In this document: positions 1 to 8,186 of the stretch, piece by piece | Layout: every line of letters begins with the position of its first letter | Position numbering within the stretch: the stretch's first letter is position 1 | Assembly: GCF_030124175.1 (NCBI RefSeq) | Contig: NZ_JASKMT010000006.1 | Location: 226,492 to 290,491 of the forward strand | Length of the DNA: 64,000 nt | Reading direction: 5' to 3' | From: Streptomyces sp. 549 | Lineage (GTDB): Bacteria > Actinomycetota > Actinomycetes > Streptomycetales > Streptomycetaceae | The notes under the pieces: model-generated | The model's input: only the letters and a program-made list of their open reading frames with translations | Told to the model about the DNA's origin: nothing | Database searches by the model: none | Position numbers and translations under genes: made by a program

Positions 1-1179
1 CCGCCGGGCGCGCGGGCGCAGCAGGTTGACGGGCGCGGTGCCGCCGAAGGCGGTCTCGCGGATGGCGGCCAGCCGGTCCGCGTCCAGTTCGACGCGGGCG
101 CCGAACGCGACGACGCGCAGCCGCTCCCCCGCCCCGGCGGCTGCCGCCGCGGCTGCGGCGCGGTCCTCCAGCGTGCCGCGCGCGGCCCGGCGCAGCACCT
201 TGCACATCCGGCCCGAGCCCTTGACCCGGGCGACGGGCTGCGGGTCGTACACCTCGGCCTCGGCGCCCTCGACGAGCGAGCCGAGCGCGCGGATGGCGAC
301 CTGGCCCTCCTCACCGAGCGAGGGCAGCACGCCCTCGGTGTAGGACACCAGCAGCGGGGTGGGGCTGACGATGAGGATGCCGCCGGAGTAGCGGCGCCGG
401 TCCTGGTAGAGCAGGTAGGCGGCGCGGTGCAGGGCGACGGCGGTCTTGCCGGTGCCGGGGCCGCCCTCGACCTCGGTGACGGAGGCGGCGGGCGCCCGGA
501 TCACCATGTCCTGCTCGGCCTGGATGGAGGACACGATGTCGCGCATGGCGTGCGTGCGGGCCCGTCCGAGCGCGGCCATCAGCGCGCCGTCGCCGACCAC
601 GGCGAGTTCCCGGCCGTCCAGCGCGGCCGTCACCTCCGGGCGCAGCAGGTCGTCCTCGACGCCCAGGACGCGGCGGCCCCGGGAGCGGATCACCCGGCGC
701 CGGACGACGCGGCCCGGCGCCACCGGGGTGGACCGGTAGAAGGGCGCGGCGGCCGGTGCCCGCCAGTCGATGACCAGCGGGGTGTACTCGGCGTCGAGCA
801 CGCCGATCCGCCCGATGTGCAGCGTCTCGGCGATGTCGGCGGTGCCGTCCGGGCGCAGTGCGTCGTCGGCGGGCTCGACCGAGGTGAACGCCCCGTCCGG
901 TCCGCGTTTGCCGTCCTTGCCGGCGAGCAGGTCGATGCGGCCGAAGAGGAAGTCCTCGAACTCGTTGTTGAGCCGGCTGAGGTGGACTCCCGCCTGGAAC
1001 ACCTGGGCGTCCCGCTCGGCGAGCGCGCCGGGCGTGCCCACCTGGGCACGCTTGGCGGCGTCGTCCATGAGGAACTCCGCCTCGTGGATCTTCTCCTCCA
1101 GACGGCGGTACACCGCGTCCAGATGGGCCTGCTCACCGTTGACTTCGCGGTCACGCACGCCTGTGTCCTGCGCCTTCAA
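1..1179 (-). CDS. HelD/HelR-like RNA polymerase-recycling ATPase (3' end beyond window)
   Basis: The first 393 residues of a UvrD/Rep-like ATPase are visible, and the frame is open to the window edge. The Walker A motif GGPGTGKTAVALHRAAYLLY is preceded by a long N-terminal region with charged helical segments and the DWRAPAAAPFYR element typical of HelD-type proteins. HelD/HelR proteins bind RNA polymerase, remove stalled or rifampicin-blocked complexes and recycle the enzyme. The start chosen is TTG at 1177-1179, which has AAGGGGG about 6 nt upstream; a GTG eight codons further in is the alternative. It lies upstream of, and on the same strand as, the genes beyond the left edge. The family call is firm, but HelD versus HelR cannot be settled because most of the secondary-channel and C-terminal parts lie outside the window. 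Confidence 0.85.
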   Translation of the reverse strand, partial: MKAQDTGVRDREVNGEQAHLDAVYRRLEEKIHEAEFLMDDAAKRAQVGTPGALAERDAQVFQAGVHLSRLNNEFEDFLFGRIDLLAGKDGKRGPDGAFTSVEPADDALRPDGTADIAETLHIGRIGVLDAEYTPLVIDWRAPAAAPFYRSTPVAPGRVVRRRVIRSRGRRVLGVEDDLLRPEVTAALDGRELAVVGDGALMAALGRARTHAMRDIVSSIQAEQDMVIRAPAASVTEVEGGPGTGKTAVALHRAAYLLYQDRRRYSGGILIVSPTPLLVSYTEGVLPSLGEEGQVAIRALGSLVEGAEAEVYDPQPVARVKGSGRMCKVLRRAARGTLEDRAAAAAAAAGAGERLRVVAFGARVELDADRLAAIRETAFGGTAPVNLLRPRARR

Positions 1180-1297
1180 CGCGGGCCCCCTTCTGCTGTC
1201 ACCCAGGGCAGCCGTTAACCGTACGCGACTGCGGAGGTGATGGCGCACACGGTAGGCGTGAAGGGGGCGCGCGTCGTCAGGTGGTCACGGTGGAGCG

Positions 1298-1996
1298 TCA
1301 GGCGGTCACCGTGACGAGTTTCTCGCCTTCGATGGTGCGGACCTCGAAGCGGTCGATCTCGTCCCGCTCGTAGGCGGCCCCGCCGTGGTAGATGCGGGCC
1401 TTCTTCCAACCGCCGCCCTCGGGCACCGCCCAGGTGGTGACGGTCTGCTCGGTGCCGTCCTTGCCGACCGCGACAAGCCCGCAGACGCGCGGCCCTGAGA
1501 CGTTGGCCAGCTTGAGGGAGACCTCGGTGCCCCACTCCTTGTCGTTGAGCGAGACGACGGCGTCGGCCTTGGTGTTCGGATCGGTGGCGGTCAGTTTGTC
1601 GCCGCTCTCGAACATGGCTTGAACCGTACTGTTCTGCGGCGCCTGGTCGCCGCCGCCGAGCAGTGCGGCGCCGGCCAGCGGGCCGCCGACGACCAGTGCC
1701 GCGGCAGCCGCCACCAGGTACAGCCGGCGGCGCTTGCGCCCCCGGCGTTCGGCGACGACGGTCCCCATGAGGTTGTCCATCAGCTGCCTGCTGGGACGGG
1801 GGGTGAGGGAGGGGATGTCGGGGGCGGTGTGGCTGTACTCGGCCAGCAGCGGGCCGAGGCCCATCAGTTCTTCCAGCTCGATGGCGCAGCGCTGGCAGGC
1901 TGCGAGATGTTCCTCGAAGCGGGCCGCGTCGGCCGAGTCGAGCGCACCGATCGCGTATGCGCCGACGTCGGTGTGGTGCGCGGGCGGCGAGGTCAT
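1298..1996 (-). CDS. rsuA: Anti-sigma factor (RsuA-like, zinc-finger/RskA type)
   Basis: This is a 232-residue membrane anti-sigma factor. The N-terminal half carries the zinc-anti-sigma signature: a histidine in the DSADAARFEEHLAAC segment followed by CQRC about residue 35. A single membrane span (LVAAAAALVVGGPLAGAALL, roughly residues 95-115) separates it from an extracytoplasmic RskA-like domain. Its ATG overlaps the sigma-factor stop codon (ATGA), so the pair is translationally coupled. The likely role is to hold the ECF sigma factor at the membrane until released by proteolysis. By context and family it corresponds to RsuA, partner of SigU in S. coelicolor. The symbol rests on remembered synteny. 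Confidence 0.85.
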   Translation of the reverse strand: MTSPPAHHTDVGAYAIGALDSADAARFEEHLAACQRCAIELEELMGLGPLLAEYSHTAPDIPSLTPRPSRQLMDNLMGTVVAERRGRKRRRLYLVAAAAALVVGGPLAGAALLGGGDQAPQNSTVQAMFESGDKLTATDPNTKADAVVSLNDKEWGTEVSLKLANVSGPRVCGLVAVGKDGTEQTVTTWAVPEGGGWKKARIYHGGAAYERDEIDRFEVRTIEGEKLVTVTA

Positions 1997-2532
1997 GCTG
2001 TCACTCCTCTTTCCTCAAGCGAGAGCTTCATGGAGCGCAGCGCGTAGAAGACCCGGGAACGCACCGTTCCCGGAGGGACCTGGAGCACTGCCGCCGCCTC
2101 ATTCACCGTTCGCCCCTTGAAGTACGTCTCGACCAGCGCCTCGCGGTGCGCGTCGGTCAAGTCTGACAAAGCTTCGGAGATCGTCATCAGGCGAAGTGCC
2201 CGATCTATCTCGTCCGCTGCCGGCATCGACTCCAGCGGAGCCGCGTCCACCTCCTGCGGCCGTGCCTGCCGGCTGCGGTGCCCGTCGATGACGATGCGCC
2301 GGGCAACCGTCACCAGCCACGGACGTATGGAGCCGGTTGCGCGTTGCAGTTGGTCCGCGTTGCGCCAAGCGCGCAGCAGGGTCTCCTGCACCACGTCTTC
2401 TGCCCGGTAACGATCTCCGCCCACCAGTCTGAGGACGAATCCGAGCAGAGGCCCGGCGTGCTCGTCGTAGAGGGCCTTCATGAGGGCGTCGTCCTGCGAC
2501 GTTCTGTCAGCCACGCAGGCATCCTCACTCAC
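1993..2532 (-). CDS. sigU: ECF RNA polymerase sigma factor SigU
   Basis: A 179-residue group IV sigma factor. Region 2 is visible as AEDVVQETLLRAWR, and region 4 is a helix-turn-helix around NEAAAVLQVPPGTVRSRVFY near the C-terminus; there is no region 3, as usual for ECF factors. The GTG at 2530-2532 was chosen because GGGGG lies about 6 nt upstream. A GTG at 2514 and an upstream GTG at 2559 are also in frame. It forms an operon with the downstream anti-sigma gene through a 4-nt overlap. S. coelicolor SigU controls secreted-protein output and affects differentiation; that role is inferred here from gene order and family. Confidence 0.87.
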   Translation of the reverse strand: MSEDACVADRTSQDDALMKALYDEHAGPLLGFVLRLVGGDRYRAEDVVQETLLRAWRNADQLQRATGSIRPWLVTVARRIVIDGHRSRQARPQEVDAAPLESMPAADEIDRALRLMTISEALSDLTDAHREALVETYFKGRTVNEAAAVLQVPPGTVRSRVFYALRSMKLSLEERGVTA

Positions 2533-2787
2533 GCTTGCCCCCTGGTCGATACCGTGCAACGTTTCTTGTCACACTCATACGCAGTCCTGGCCGGGGGCGT
2601 TCAGCGCCGACCGGATTCGCCGTCGTCGACTTTCCGGCGGCCCGCCGGGGCACCGCCCCGTGCGGGCCGTCACCGCTGGTCAGGGGTGAGCCGGAGATGG
2701 TGGGCGGGGACATGCGGTGAGAGGGCCGGGTGGACGCGGGCCCTGCGGAGTGCCCCCGCTCCGAGGGGGCCTCACCACACGAGCACG

Positions 2788-2880
2788 GAGTCCCCGTCAG
2801 CGAAGTCCCCGTCAGCGAAACGACGGGGGACTCATGAACGCGGGACAGCCCTCAGGGAGCGGGACAGCCCTCAGGGAGAC
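2788..2880. repeat. Short direct repeats, possible terminator region
   Basis: Two adjacent copies of GTCCCCGTCAGCGAA lie near 2791-2820 and can fold with the following GACGGGGGACT into an imperfect hairpin. Directly after it, a GGGACAGCCCTCAGGGA element is repeated twice, and its second copy overlaps the stop of the small membrane-protein reading frame. This probably acts as its transcription terminator. No gene was recognised between here and the sigma factor start. Confidence 0.4.
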
Positions 2881-3020
2881 GCCCCGCCGAACAGCAGCAG
2901 CAGGTGGCCAGTCAGGACCAGCCCGACAAGCAACCAGATGGTTGAGGTGCCCTGGTTCACCTTGTTGAGGAGTCCCAGGACTCCGAACGTGATGGCGAGG
3001 GGACCCAGCACGATCGCCAC
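2871..3020 (-). CDS. Small two-helix membrane protein (hypothetical)
   Basis: A 49-residue frame begins at a GTG (VAIVLGPLAITFGVLGLLNK) and ends in GHLLLLFGGASP. Two hydrophobic helices flank the polar turn NKVNQGTST. It follows the lipoprotein gene on the same strand after about 56 nt, and in-frame codons continue upstream to just after that gene's stop, so the true start could be earlier at a non-standard codon. It resembles the many tiny actinobacterial membrane proteins of DUF4190-like type, but I cannot assign a family. Composition and hydrophobicity argue for coding. No strong ribosome-binding site was seen, hence the low confidence. Confidence 0.45.
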   Translation of the reverse strand: MAIVLGPLAITFGVLGLLNKVNQGTSTIWLLVGLVLTGHLLLLFGGASP

Positions 3021-3076
3021 TCCAGCTGTGATAGCGGCATCAGGAACAACCCGATTGCGGCCGGCACTCGGAGACC

Positions 3077-3796
3077 TTATTGCGGGTCATCGTCCCGAGT
3101 GCCGTCGCAGTAGTCCTGGCCGTCCACGCGGGGAATGCCGTTGCCGCAGGCGATGGCGCTCCACTCCGTGTCGAGGGTGTAGGACCTGCCGTTCGCCCGG
3201 TAGTCGATCAGGAGGTTTGTCATGTAGGCTCCGCGCTTGTCCACGCGGAATTGAGTGAAGAGTTCGGTATAACCGTTCTCGGTCTTCTCACTTATCTCAT
3301 CGCAGTGCTGGGAGACCTTCATACCGGGCTTCGCTTGGGAGATCCGACCGGCGATTTTGACCCCTTCGAGGACCGGTAGCCTGCCGACTCCACCGTATTG
3401 CACGATGTACGGCGTGGTGTCCCCGTCCTCCCAGTCGGCGGGCAGGTCAGCGGGCCGCAGCGTCCGCAGCAGCAGTTCCTCCTTGAGCGGTTCCACCTCC
3501 ATCGACAGCCGAAAGCGCTCGATCTCGATTTCGGAGCCGTCCGTCGTGCACAGCAGATGGCCGCCGAAGGCCACGTCCCAGGGAGTGGACTTCGGGGCGT
3601 GTGCCGAAAGGGTCGTCCCCATCGACTGATCGGAGAGCGGACCTTCACCGTCCGCGTGCTTCACCCTCTCCCCATCGGCCGATGAGCAGGAGGCCACGAA
3701 GAGGATCGCGGATACCAGCGCCAGTCCCGCCGAGCGGGAAGCCCGCCGGAAGCGTGCCTGCGGCATGCTCCGGCGGGCGTCCTCTGTTCTTCTCAC
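3077..3796 (-). CDS. Putative secreted lipoprotein, unknown function
   Basis: The protein is about 239 residues. The GTG at 3794-3796 has GAGGAA 7 nt upstream, and its first 38 residues form a lipoprotein signal: basic n-region, hydrophobic GLALVSAILF, lipobox VASC. An in-frame ATG at 3766 is the alternative start. The mature part contains three cysteines after the lipid-bearing one and no domain I recognise. It sits 29 nt downstream of the secreted-protein gene on the same strand, so the two, and perhaps the small membrane protein after it, are likely co-transcribed. Base composition is less G/C-biased than the flanking core genes, suggesting accessory DNA. The product is expected on the outer face of the membrane. 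Confidence 0.72.
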   Translation of the reverse strand: MRRTEDARRSMPQARFRRASRSAGLALVSAILFVASCSSADGERVKHADGEGPLSDQSMGTTLSAHAPKSTPWDVAFGGHLLCTTDGSEIEIERFRLSMEVEPLKEELLLRTLRPADLPADWEDGDTTPYIVQYGGVGRLPVLEGVKIAGRISQAKPGMKVSQHCDEISEKTENGYTELFTQFRVDKRGAYMTNLLIDYRANGRSYTLDTEWSAIACGNGIPRVDGQDYCDGTRDDDPQ

Positions 3797-3825
3797 TGCA
3801 CCGTTCCTCTTGGTCGCGGTACTGC

Positions 3826-5046
3826 TCAGTTGCGGTACTGGGCGATCTTGCCTGCCAGACCGGGCTTCTCGTTGTTGCCGCACAGCTTGCGAGTGGACGA
3901 CGAGAGGTTGTACGTGAGCTTCGAGTTCGACGCGTAGTTGCGGTTGGTGCTGAGATCGATGCCGATGACCTTCTTGATCTTCACGCCGCCGGCGAGGGAG
4001 TAGCTCTTGCCGCTGGAACTGGTCCTGCTCCAGCTGCCCGTCGGCAGCGTGCCGCAGTGAGCCGCCTTCTTGTTCCAGGTCGGACGGCTGCTCAATGTGG
4101 CCTCACCGGTGACTCCGGTCTCCACGATCGGTCGCCACGTACGGTAAAGCTCGATCCCGTCCTTGTTCATGTGGGAGTAGAGCCCGTACCGCACCTGGGT
4201 ACGGTGGGAGCGCATGGACTTCTTCGACGCCCAGGTGAACTCGTAGCCGTTGCTGATGCTCTTGCTGCCCGAGGCGGTCCAGCTCGAGTAGTTGACAGCC
4301 GCGCCGTAGGTGATCGCCCTGTTGGAACCGTGGAACATCGACGCCTTCTGGTCGCCGATCGGGTAGGTCGCCCCGATGACGGCCGTTCGGTTGGACGTCT
4401 TCAGCAGCCTCTCGATGGCCGACTGCGTACCCACGTCCCCAGCGGACCGGGCCGCCGCACTTCGGGTGGCCTTCTTGGTCACGGCCGATGGCAGGGGGTG
4501 CGGCTTCATCTTCACCCGGACAGGCTTGGAGGCCACAGGGGCGGCGGCCCTGACCCCGGCCCCGCTCTTCGCAGTCTCCACCACGTGGTTCGGGTCACTC
4601 CAGCTCTTCCCGTCAACGAGCCGCAAACTCGCCATCGTCACGGAAATGGAGTTCGTGTCGGGGAGGTAGACCTCCACACTCACGGTCGCGAGGCCATCGC
4701 TCCCGATGAAGCGGTCTCCGAGGTCTGCGGGCCGGACACCGAGCGAGAACTCGTTGCCTTCCACCTTCACCAGTTCGGCGGGAAGTTCCAGCGAAGGAAC
4801 CACTTCACCGACATTCACCGCCTCATCGATCTCCGACGCCGGCTGCGCCCGGACCGTGAACCGTGCGTTATTCAGCGATACGTCACCGGGAAGTTCACCG
4901 ACGAGAGCCAAAGGCGCCTCGGCGCCTCCCCCCGCCCCCGCAGCGTGCGCGACAGGCGCACCGCCGAGCGCCAACGGCACGGTGAGGGTGCATGCGACCC
5001 CTCCCGCAATCCCCTTCCAGTGCTTCATTCTTCTGTTGTTCTTCAT
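3826..5046 (-). CDS. Secreted protein of unknown function
   Basis: A 406-residue Sec-type exported protein. The ATG at 5044-5046 gives a classical signal peptide (MKNNRRMKHWKG, hydrophobic core, cleavage near AHA-AG). A longer frame from 5133 would place a non-signal, repeat-encoded extension in front and was rejected. The mature N-terminal half looks beta-rich; the C-terminal half is rich in Ser, Tyr, Trp and Lys with two cysteines (AAHCGTL and RKLCGNN) that could pair. Repeated short patterns (SSWTASGSKS, SWSRTSSSGKSYS) suggest a surface or bacteriocin-like beta structure, but I recognise no family. It is first in a probable operon with the lipoprotein gene. Confidence 0.75.
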   Translation of the reverse strand: MKNNRRMKHWKGIAGGVACTLTVPLALGGAPVAHAAGAGGGAEAPLALVGELPGDVSLNNARFTVRAQPASEIDEAVNVGEVVPSLELPAELVKVEGNEFSLGVRPADLGDRFIGSDGLATVSVEVYLPDTNSISVTMASLRLVDGKSWSDPNHVVETAKSGAGVRAAAPVASKPVRVKMKPHPLPSAVTKKATRSAAARSAGDVGTQSAIERLLKTSNRTAVIGATYPIGDQKASMFHGSNRAITYGAAVNYSSWTASGSKSISNGYEFTWASKKSMRSHRTQVRYGLYSHMNKDGIELYRTWRPIVETGVTGEATLSSRPTWNKKAAHCGTLPTGSWSRTSSSGKSYSLAGGVKIKKVIGIDLSTNRNYASNSKLTYNLSSSTRKLCGNNEKPGLAGKIAQYRN

Positions 5047-5090
5047 GTTCGTACCGGCCCCCGGTTTTGGTGTCCGTGCGAGGACAAAGG

Positions 5091-5132
5091 GCGGCCCTCG
5101 ACCGCCCTTCAGCGGCCCTCGACCGCCCTTCA
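5091..5132. repeat. Two exact tandem copies of a 21-bp sequence
   Basis: Copies at 5091-5111 and 5112-5132 are identical (beginning GCGGCCCTCGACCGCCCTTC). They lie just upstream of the secreted-protein start, in its leader or promoter. Because 21 is a multiple of three, they also create an artificial in-frame extension (KGGRGPLKGGRGP) of that protein, which should not be taken as coding. Confidence 0.8.
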
Positions 5133-5243
5133 ATGGTCACCTTCAACCTAAAGCATTGACTGGCCACGATCAATGGCCGTCCGTGAACTTGAGGATCAGT
5201 TGAGGTATCCCCCGCTTGGGCCCGAACAGACGAGGCACGTAAT

Positions 5244-5280
5244 CGCCGTACCGGAAAGGACGGTTCCTCTTTATACGGTG
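5244..5280. terminator. Possible hairpin downstream of nnaR
   Basis: Nested inverted segments (CCGTA with TACGG outside, AAAGGA with TCCTCTTT inside) can fold into an imperfect hairpin just past the nnaR stop on the minus strand. It could terminate nnaR, or belong to the promoter side of the leftward secreted-protein operon. The rest of 5133-5299 holds nothing recognisable. Confidence 0.35.
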
Positions 5281-5299
5281 CGACAGCCCTTAGAGCGGC

Positions 5300-6430
5300 T
5301 CAGCCCGCGTACTTGGAGTCGGCCGTCGGGTCCATGGCGAGGCGGTAGCCGCGCTTGACGACGGTCTGGATGAGCCTGGGCGCGCCGAGGGAGGACCGCA
5401 GCCGGGCCATCGCCGTCTCGACGGCGTGCTCGTCCCGCCCGGAGCCGGGCAGGGCCCGCAGCAGCTCGGCCCGGGGCACGACCCAGCCGGGGCGCCGGGC
5501 GAGGGCGCGCAGCAGCGCCATGCCGGCCGGGGGCACCGGACGCAGGTCGCCGTCGACGACCGCGGCGTGGCCACGGATCTCGACCCGGTGCCCGGCCAGC
5601 GGCAGCACGCGGGTGCGGCCGGGCAGTTCGTGGCAGAGCAGCTGCACCAGAGGCCCGAGCCGGTAGCGGTCGGGCATCGTGGTGGGCACGTCGTGGGCCT
5701 GGAGCGGCATGGCGGTGACGGGTCCGACGCAGGCGCAGAGCACGTCGCGGCGCAGCGCGCCGAGCAGTTCCTCGCGCACGCCGAGCTGTTCGGCCCGGTC
5801 GATCAGGGACGCGGCGGCGGGTGCGCTGGTGAAGGTGACGGCGTCGACGCCGCCGCCGATGACGGCCTCGACGAGCCGGTCGAGCGGAGTGAGGTCCTGC
5901 GGGGGCCTCCAGCGGTACACGGGCACGGTGACGACCTCGGCGCCGCTGTCGCGCAGCGCCTCGCAGAAGCCGGGCAGGGGTTCGCCGTGGAGCTGGACGG
6001 CGATGCGGCGGCCGGCGACGCCTTCGGCGAGCAGCCGGTCCAGTACCTCGGCCATGGACTCCGACGCCGGGGACCACTTCTCCTTCAGGCCCGCCGCCCG
6101 GATGGCGCCACGCACCTTGGGCCCGCGGGCGAGGAGTTCGACGGTGCCCAGGCGGGCGAGCAGCGCCTCGCCCAGGCCCCAGCCGTCGGCGGCCTCGATC
6201 CAGCCGCGGAAGCCGATGGCGGTGGCGGCGATCACGGTGTCGGGGGCGTCGGCGAGCAGGTGCTCGGTGGCGCGCAGCAGTTCGCTGTCGTCGGCGAGCG
6301 GCACGATGCGCAGCGCCGGTGCGTGCTGCACGGTCGCGCCGCGGCGGGTGAGCAGGGTGCCGAGTTCCTCGGCCCTGCGGGCAGCGGTCACCCCGATGGT
6401 GAATCCGTCGAGTGGTTTGACCTCGTGCAT
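5300..6430 (-). CDS. nnaR: NnaR: HemD-like domain fused to OmpR-type winged helix
   Basis: 376 residues. Residues 1-260 match the uroporphyrinogen-III synthase fold (GFTIGVTAARRAEELGTLL at the start; DAVTFTSAPAAASLIDRAEQ as the second half-domain signature). Residues about 280-365 form an OmpR/PhoB-type winged helix (MALLRALARRPGWVVPRAEL, then VETAMARLRSSLG and TVVKRGYRL). In Streptomyces this fusion is NnaR, which activates nitrite/nitrate assimilation genes together with GlnR; real HemD catalysis is doubtful. It sits downstream of narK on the same strand, 258 nt apart, which supports a nitrogen role. The ATG start has only a weak ribosome site. Confidence 0.85.
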   Translation of the reverse strand: MHEVKPLDGFTIGVTAARRAEELGTLLTRRGATVQHAPALRIVPLADDSELLRATEHLLADAPDTVIAATAIGFRGWIEAADGWGLGEALLARLGTVELLARGPKVRGAIRAAGLKEKWSPASESMAEVLDRLLAEGVAGRRIAVQLHGEPLPGFCEALRDSGAEVVTVPVYRWRPPQDLTPLDRLVEAVIGGGVDAVTFTSAPAAASLIDRAEQLGVREELLGALRRDVLCACVGPVTAMPLQAHDVPTTMPDRYRLGPLVQLLCHELPGRTRVLPLAGHRVEIRGHAAVVDGDLRPVPPAGMALLRALARRPGWVVPRAELLRALPGSGRDEHAVETAMARLRSSLGAPRLIQTVVKRGYRLAMDPTADSKYAG

Positions 6431-6477
6431 GGGTTGCGGCCCTCGTCCTGCGTTGTGTGCCTCGGTGTGGCCCGGCG

Positions 6478-6546
6478 GCCCGGTGTGACCCGGTGCCCCG
6501 GCCCGGTGTGACCAGGTGCCCCGGCCCGGTGTGACCAGGTGTCCTG
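6478..6546. repeat. Three tandem 23-bp repeats between nnaR and narK
   Basis: Units at 6478-6500, 6501-6523 and 6524-6546 share GCCCGGTGTGACC.GGTGCC with one to three mismatches. They lie about 50 nt upstream of the nnaR start on its template side, so they could be regulator sites or a slippage-prone spacer. The remaining sequence to 6688 shows no gene. Confidence 0.75.
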
Positions 6547-6688
6547 GCCGGTCGCCGGGTGGCTTTCCGCCCGACCGCTACCGAGCCTGCCGGTGCGGCG
6601 TGACAGGCTCGGTTCGGCTGGATTTCCGCTGCGTTACGGGGTGCGGGTCGCCGTGCCCGCCGCACCGGGGTGCGACGGGCGGTCGGGG

Positions 6689-8077
6689 TCAGACCCGGGC
6701 GAAGGCGGGGGCGGTTTCGGCCGGCTGGGCGGTGCCGTCGGCGGCGGGTGCGGTTGAGGTGGGGCGCGGGCGGCGCAGGTATACGGCCCAGGTGACTGCG
6801 CCGCACACCAGGTAGAAGCCGAGGAAGACGACGAACGCGCTGGTGCCGCTGCCGGAGGTGAGGAAGGACTGCCGGAAGGCGAGGTTGATGCCGAGCCCGC
6901 CGACGGCGCCGACCGCTCCGATGAGGCCGATGGCGGCACCGGAGAGGCGTCGTCCGTAGCGGGACGCCTCCTCGCCGGTGAGTCCGAGCGAGACGGCCTT
7001 GGCGTGGTAGATGCCGGGGATCATCTTGTAGGTGGAACCGTTGCCGAGGCCGGTGAGGACGAAGAGGCAGACGAAACCGATGAGGAACACCGGCAGCGAC
7101 TCGCGGACGGACGCGGCGATGACGATGCCCGTGGCGGCGGCCATCGCGGCGAAGTTCCACAGCGTGATGCGGGCGCCGCCCCAGCGGTCGGCGAGCCAGC
7201 CGCCGACCGGGCGGATCAGGGAGCCCAGCAGCGGTCCGATGAAGGTGAGCGAGGCGGCCTGGAGCGGGGTGCGGTCGAACTGGTTCTGGAGGACCAGGCC
7301 GAACGCGAAGCTGTAGCCGATGAACGAGCCGAAGGTGCCGACGTAGAGGAACGACATGATCCAGGTGTGCGGGTCGCGGACGGACTCGCGGGCGGCGCCG
7401 GTGTCGTTGCGGACGGGCGCCAGGTTGTCCATGTACCGCCACGCGCAGTAGGCCGAGAGCAGGATCAGCGGCAGGTAGATGCCGAGCAGCAGCCGGGGCG
7501 AGCCGGCTCCGGCGGTGGCGATGACCAGCAGCGCGACGAGCTGGATGACGGGCACGCCGATGTTGCCGCCGCCCGCGTTGAGGCCCAGCGCCCAGCCCTT
7601 CTTCCGCAGCGGGAAGAAGGAGTTGATGTTGGTCATGGAGGAGGCGAAGTTGCCGCCGCCGATGCCGGTGAGCAGGGCGACCAGCATGAACGTGGTGTAG
7701 GAGGTGCCGGGTTCCATGACGACGAAGGCGGCGATGGTCGGCAGCAGCAGCATGCCTGCGGCGAACACCGTCCAGTTGCGCCCGCCGAACCGGGCGACGG
7801 CGAAGGTGTACGGGACCCGGATGCAGGCGCCGACCAGGGTCGCCATGGCCACCAGGAAGAACTTGCCGGCCGGGTCGATGCCGTACTCGGGTCCCATGAA
7901 GAGCACCAGGACGGACCACAGCGTCCAGATGGAGAAGCCGATGTGCTCGGACAGGATGGAGAACATCAGGTTGCGGCGGGCGACTCGTTCGCCGCCGGAC
8001 TTCCAGAAGGTCTCGTCCTCCGGGTCCCACTTCTCGATCCAGCGGCCTCCCTCGCGTGTGCCGGGCCGGGCTGTCAT
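6689..8077 (-). CDS. narK: NarK-family nitrate/nitrite MFS transporter
   Basis: 462 residues with about twelve membrane spans. The NarK/NNP-family nitrate signatures are clear: GIGGGNFASSMTNINSFFP and GLGNGSTYKMIPGIY are the two glycine-rich nitrate motifs. The first part (WDPEDETFWKSGGERVARRN) is the usual cytoplasmic lead of actinobacterial NarK. The ATG at 8075-8077 has a near-perfect AGGAGG 6 nt upstream; the longer frame starting at 8221 has no such site. The product should move nitrate or nitrite across the membrane for assimilation or nitrite export. It is followed by nnaR, and a GlnR-like element lies about 70 nt upstream. Confidence 0.93.
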   Translation of the reverse strand: MTARPGTREGGRWIEKWDPEDETFWKSGGERVARRNLMFSILSEHIGFSIWTLWSVLVLFMGPEYGIDPAGKFFLVAMATLVGACIRVPYTFAVARFGGRNWTVFAAGMLLLPTIAAFVVMEPGTSYTTFMLVALLTGIGGGNFASSMTNINSFFPLRKKGWALGLNAGGGNIGVPVIQLVALLVIATAGAGSPRLLLGIYLPLILLSAYCAWRYMDNLAPVRNDTGAARESVRDPHTWIMSFLYVGTFGSFIGYSFAFGLVLQNQFDRTPLQAASLTFIGPLLGSLIRPVGGWLADRWGGARITLWNFAAMAAATGIVIAASVRESLPVFLIGFVCLFVLTGLGNGSTYKMIPGIYHAKAVSLGLTGEEASRYGRRLSGAAIGLIGAVGAVGGLGINLAFRQSFLTSGSGTSAFVVFLGFYLVCGAVTWAVYLRRPRPTSTAPAADGTAQPAETAPAFARV

Positions 8078-8148
8078 GGCGCCTCCTGGAGGGTTCGGGG
8101 TGTGACTCCCGAAGGTAGGAAGCGCGGGTTTCGTGGTTGTGGCGGCAC

Positions 8149-8186
8149 GTGACGTGGGCGAAACCTTGCTCTCACGCGGCGTGCGG
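8149..8186 (+). promoter_or_regulatory. GlnR-like box upstream of narK
   Basis: Read on the plus strand: GTGAC, 6 nt, GAAAC, 6 nt, CTCAC, 6 nt, TGCGG. The first three pentamers fit the actinobacterial GlnR pattern gTnAc-n6-GaAAc-n6-gTnAc with correct spacing; the fourth is poor. GlnR is known to control nitrate and nitrite genes in Streptomyces. The site lies 72-109 nt upstream of the narK ATG. Assignment is by eye. Confidence 0.5.

Noticed and set aside
5271..8030. A 919-codon minus-strand frame spanning narK and nnaR
   Set aside because: Arginine/proline-rich shadow in another frame of two well-supported genes; no ribosome site or domain.
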